Below are positions 62,612 through 64,000 of a DNA stretch of 64,000 nucleotides, in pieces. The stretch comes from Nitzschia sp. pyKryTriq1. Lineage: Eukaryota; Bacillariophyta; Bacillariophyceae; Bacillariales; Bacillariaceae. Where the stretch lies: positions 1 to 64,000 of the forward strand of contig OY101116.1 of NCBI GenBank assembly GCA_956465555.1, given 5' to 3'. Position 1 is the stretch's first letter, and each line of letters begins with the position of its first letter. The position numbers and the translations under genes were made by a program. The notes beneath the pieces are model-generated. The model had not been told where the DNA came from and ran no database searches. It saw only the letters and a list, made by a program, of their open reading frames with translations.

Positions 62612-63304
62612 ATGAAGCTATATTCTTCTTCCTGCTTGTTCGCATTCCTTTCTTTCTTGGTATCCGGCGCGCCGATCTTTGCGTCGTCGCAGGCGACGAC
62701 CATTACAGATCTCGCCCTGGCGGATCCAGACTTGACATCCTTGGTCGACCTTGTTGTCATGCTGGGACTTGCCGATGATCTCGCTGGCGCTGGTCCTTTT
62801 ACAGTTTTTGCTCCTACGAATGCAGCCTTTTCTGCCATTGCTGGTGCTACCGCCACGATGGATACTGCCGCCTTGACGAGAGTTGTAACCTACCATGTCA
62901 TTGTGGGAGAAGCTATTCCTCGAAATGGTTTCGTGACGGGCACCGATAGCACCCTCAGCGGGGCTCCTATCGATATTGCTGTCGTTCCCAACTCGAATCG
63001 TGTCATTATCAGTGGTGGAGCAGCAGGGCCTGCTCAAATCACTGGAACTTCCATCGTGGCATCCAATGGAATCATTCACAAGGTGGACAAGGTCTTGCTG
63101 CCTCCTGTTCCCGTACCTACTGTAATGAATGGCGGCACTGGGAGTCTTGAGGCGGATGAAGACGATGAAGAAGACGAAGGACTTGAGGTAGACGAAGGAC
63201 CTGAGGAGATCGACGACGAAGAAGAACCAGACGAAGGACCTGAGGAGGAGATCGACGACGAAGACGAGCCAGACGACGAGATGGAGGATAACGACGAAGA
63301 TTGA
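62612..63304 (+). CDS. secreted single-domain fasciclin protein with long acidic tail
   Basis: 230 aa. Signal peptide (YSSSCLFAFLSFLVSGAPIF) and one FAS1 domain (about 28-170) nearly identical to the gene at 60918 up to NGFVTG, after which the two differ (here TDSTLSGAPIDIAVVPNSN) until IVASNGIIHKVDKVLLPP. The swap looks like gene conversion or domain shuffling within the array. The acidic tail is longer (repeats of DEGPEEIDDEEEP). Single exon. Same presumed adhesive or matrix role. Confidence 0.92.
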   Translation: MKLYSSSCLFAFLSFLVSGAPIFASSQATTITDLALADPDLTSLVDLVVMLGLADDLAGAGPFTVFAPTNAAFSAIAGATATMDTAALTRVVTYHVIVGEAIPRNGFVTGTDSTLSGAPIDIAVVPNSNRVIISGGAAGPAQITGTSIVASNGIIHKVDKVLLPPVPVPTVMNGGTGSLEADEDDEEDEGLEVDEGPEEIDDEEEPDEGPEEEIDDEDEPDDEMEDNDED

Positions 63305-64000
63305 AGGAGGATTTTGCGTAGTTTGTTCTTTTTTCGATGCGACTACTACTCTTTATCCGCTCGTCTCCCAAGATAACTCTTGTTACTTCTACTATTAGTA
63401 CTGCCTCTCTAGAGTAGCTAGTAGTAGCAAGTAGTAGAATGAATGGACGAACGAACAGCCCAACAACCACACGATCAGTCGACGTACCCGACTTCTCTCC
63501 AAAAATTGTCGAGTCCCGAAACCCGAAACGTGAATGAACGTCTTGCTTTCCCTCATCCGGTGGTTCTGTCGGTCCCTCGATCCGCAGTTTAGTGTCGGTC
63601 GGTGGTAGGGAAACACAAATCCAACAAATCAGACACACATTCACATGAAGAAAGTTCGTACGACAAGTTGATATTGCTGTACCTGTATGTAGATGATAGA
63701 CTACGGTACAAGTAACGAGTAATGACTCTTGCTTGCGCCATATTCCTACCATGCATTCAAAAAATGAAACGGCTGCAATTGGGACGACTGACGACGACCA
63801 CGATATTGGATGACAAGAGGAATAAGGAGAACAGGAAGGGTGAGAATCTACTAAGAAAGGGCTAGCGTTTCTCTACCATTTTTAGCCAGAGACGCTGCTG
63901 TCGTCATCATCTTTATGATGACGACGACGCCAACAACTCCGCTTATGATGATGAGAAGGGGTTCCCATGCCAATATTATTTCTTCCCTCGAAACTCGGCG
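63305..64000. other. 3' flank of the fasciclin array
   Basis: No supported gene. An 11-bp perfect stem (GTCGTCATCAT with ATGATGACGAC, loop CTTT) lies at 63900-63925. AGT/ACT triplets cluster at 63385-63440. Confidence 0.5.

Noticed and set aside
63117-63752. 211-codon minus frame over the third fasciclin gene end
   Set aside because: Shadow of the acidic GAAGAC repeats; no domain.

Overview
The window looks like nuclear DNA of a diatom. Genes have few, short GT-AG introns (65-154 nt), and both strands are coded with single-gene promoters rather than operons. Three heat-shock-factor-type (HSF) regulators, a pair of helicase-associated-domain genes, a class C GPCR, fasciclin proteins and a transporter with a plastid-type leader fit that group. 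Coding and flanking DNA is full of triplet and hexamer repeats. I cannot name the species.

Layout. 0-4 kb: two tandem helicase-associated-domain paralogues. 4-7 kb: a large GAF-like protein on the minus strand. 7.3-16 kb: a degraded stretch, then two minus-strand membrane-anchored beta-propeller-like proteins, the second 1741 aa with three propeller modules and two introns. 16.8-19.6 kb: an HSF gene and a conserved hypothetical gene. 19.6-21.4 kb: a relic of the propeller family and a 223-bp tandem duplication. 21.5-23.4 kb: catalytic queuine tRNA-ribosyltransferase. 24-29.5 kb: a two-helix membrane protein, a very recent 787-bp partial copy of the 3' end of the propeller gene, and an MMPL/RND-type transporter that has lost its amino-terminal part.

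29.5-36.8 kb is an AT-rich island unlike its surroundings. It holds a broken gene with helicase-like ATPase and GIY-YIG nuclease parts lying between two tandem-repeat arrays that are inverted relative to each other, plus an intact spliced gene with an RGG-rich amino end and a dioxygenase-like motif set. It begins exactly where the MMPL transporter is cut. It is my best candidate for an undescribed mobile system.

37.6-47.4 kb: a second HSF gene, a secreted PhyH-type dioxygenase, a HAD-like phosphatase, a METTL21-like methyltransferase and a fossil reverse-transcriptase fragment. 48-57.5 kb: a 1590-aa fusion of 5'-nucleotidase-like domains with a GABA-B-type seven-helix receptor, a 12-bp minisatellite, an EamA transporter and a third HSF gene. 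58.5-63.3 kb: three tandem fasciclin (FAS1) genes sharing an upstream sequence module and CRE-like sites.

The genes do not form one pathway. The recurring themes are local duplication (helicase-associated, propeller, fasciclin), cell-surface or secreted proteins, and HSF-type regulators. All names rest on motif recognition by eye; no alignments were run.
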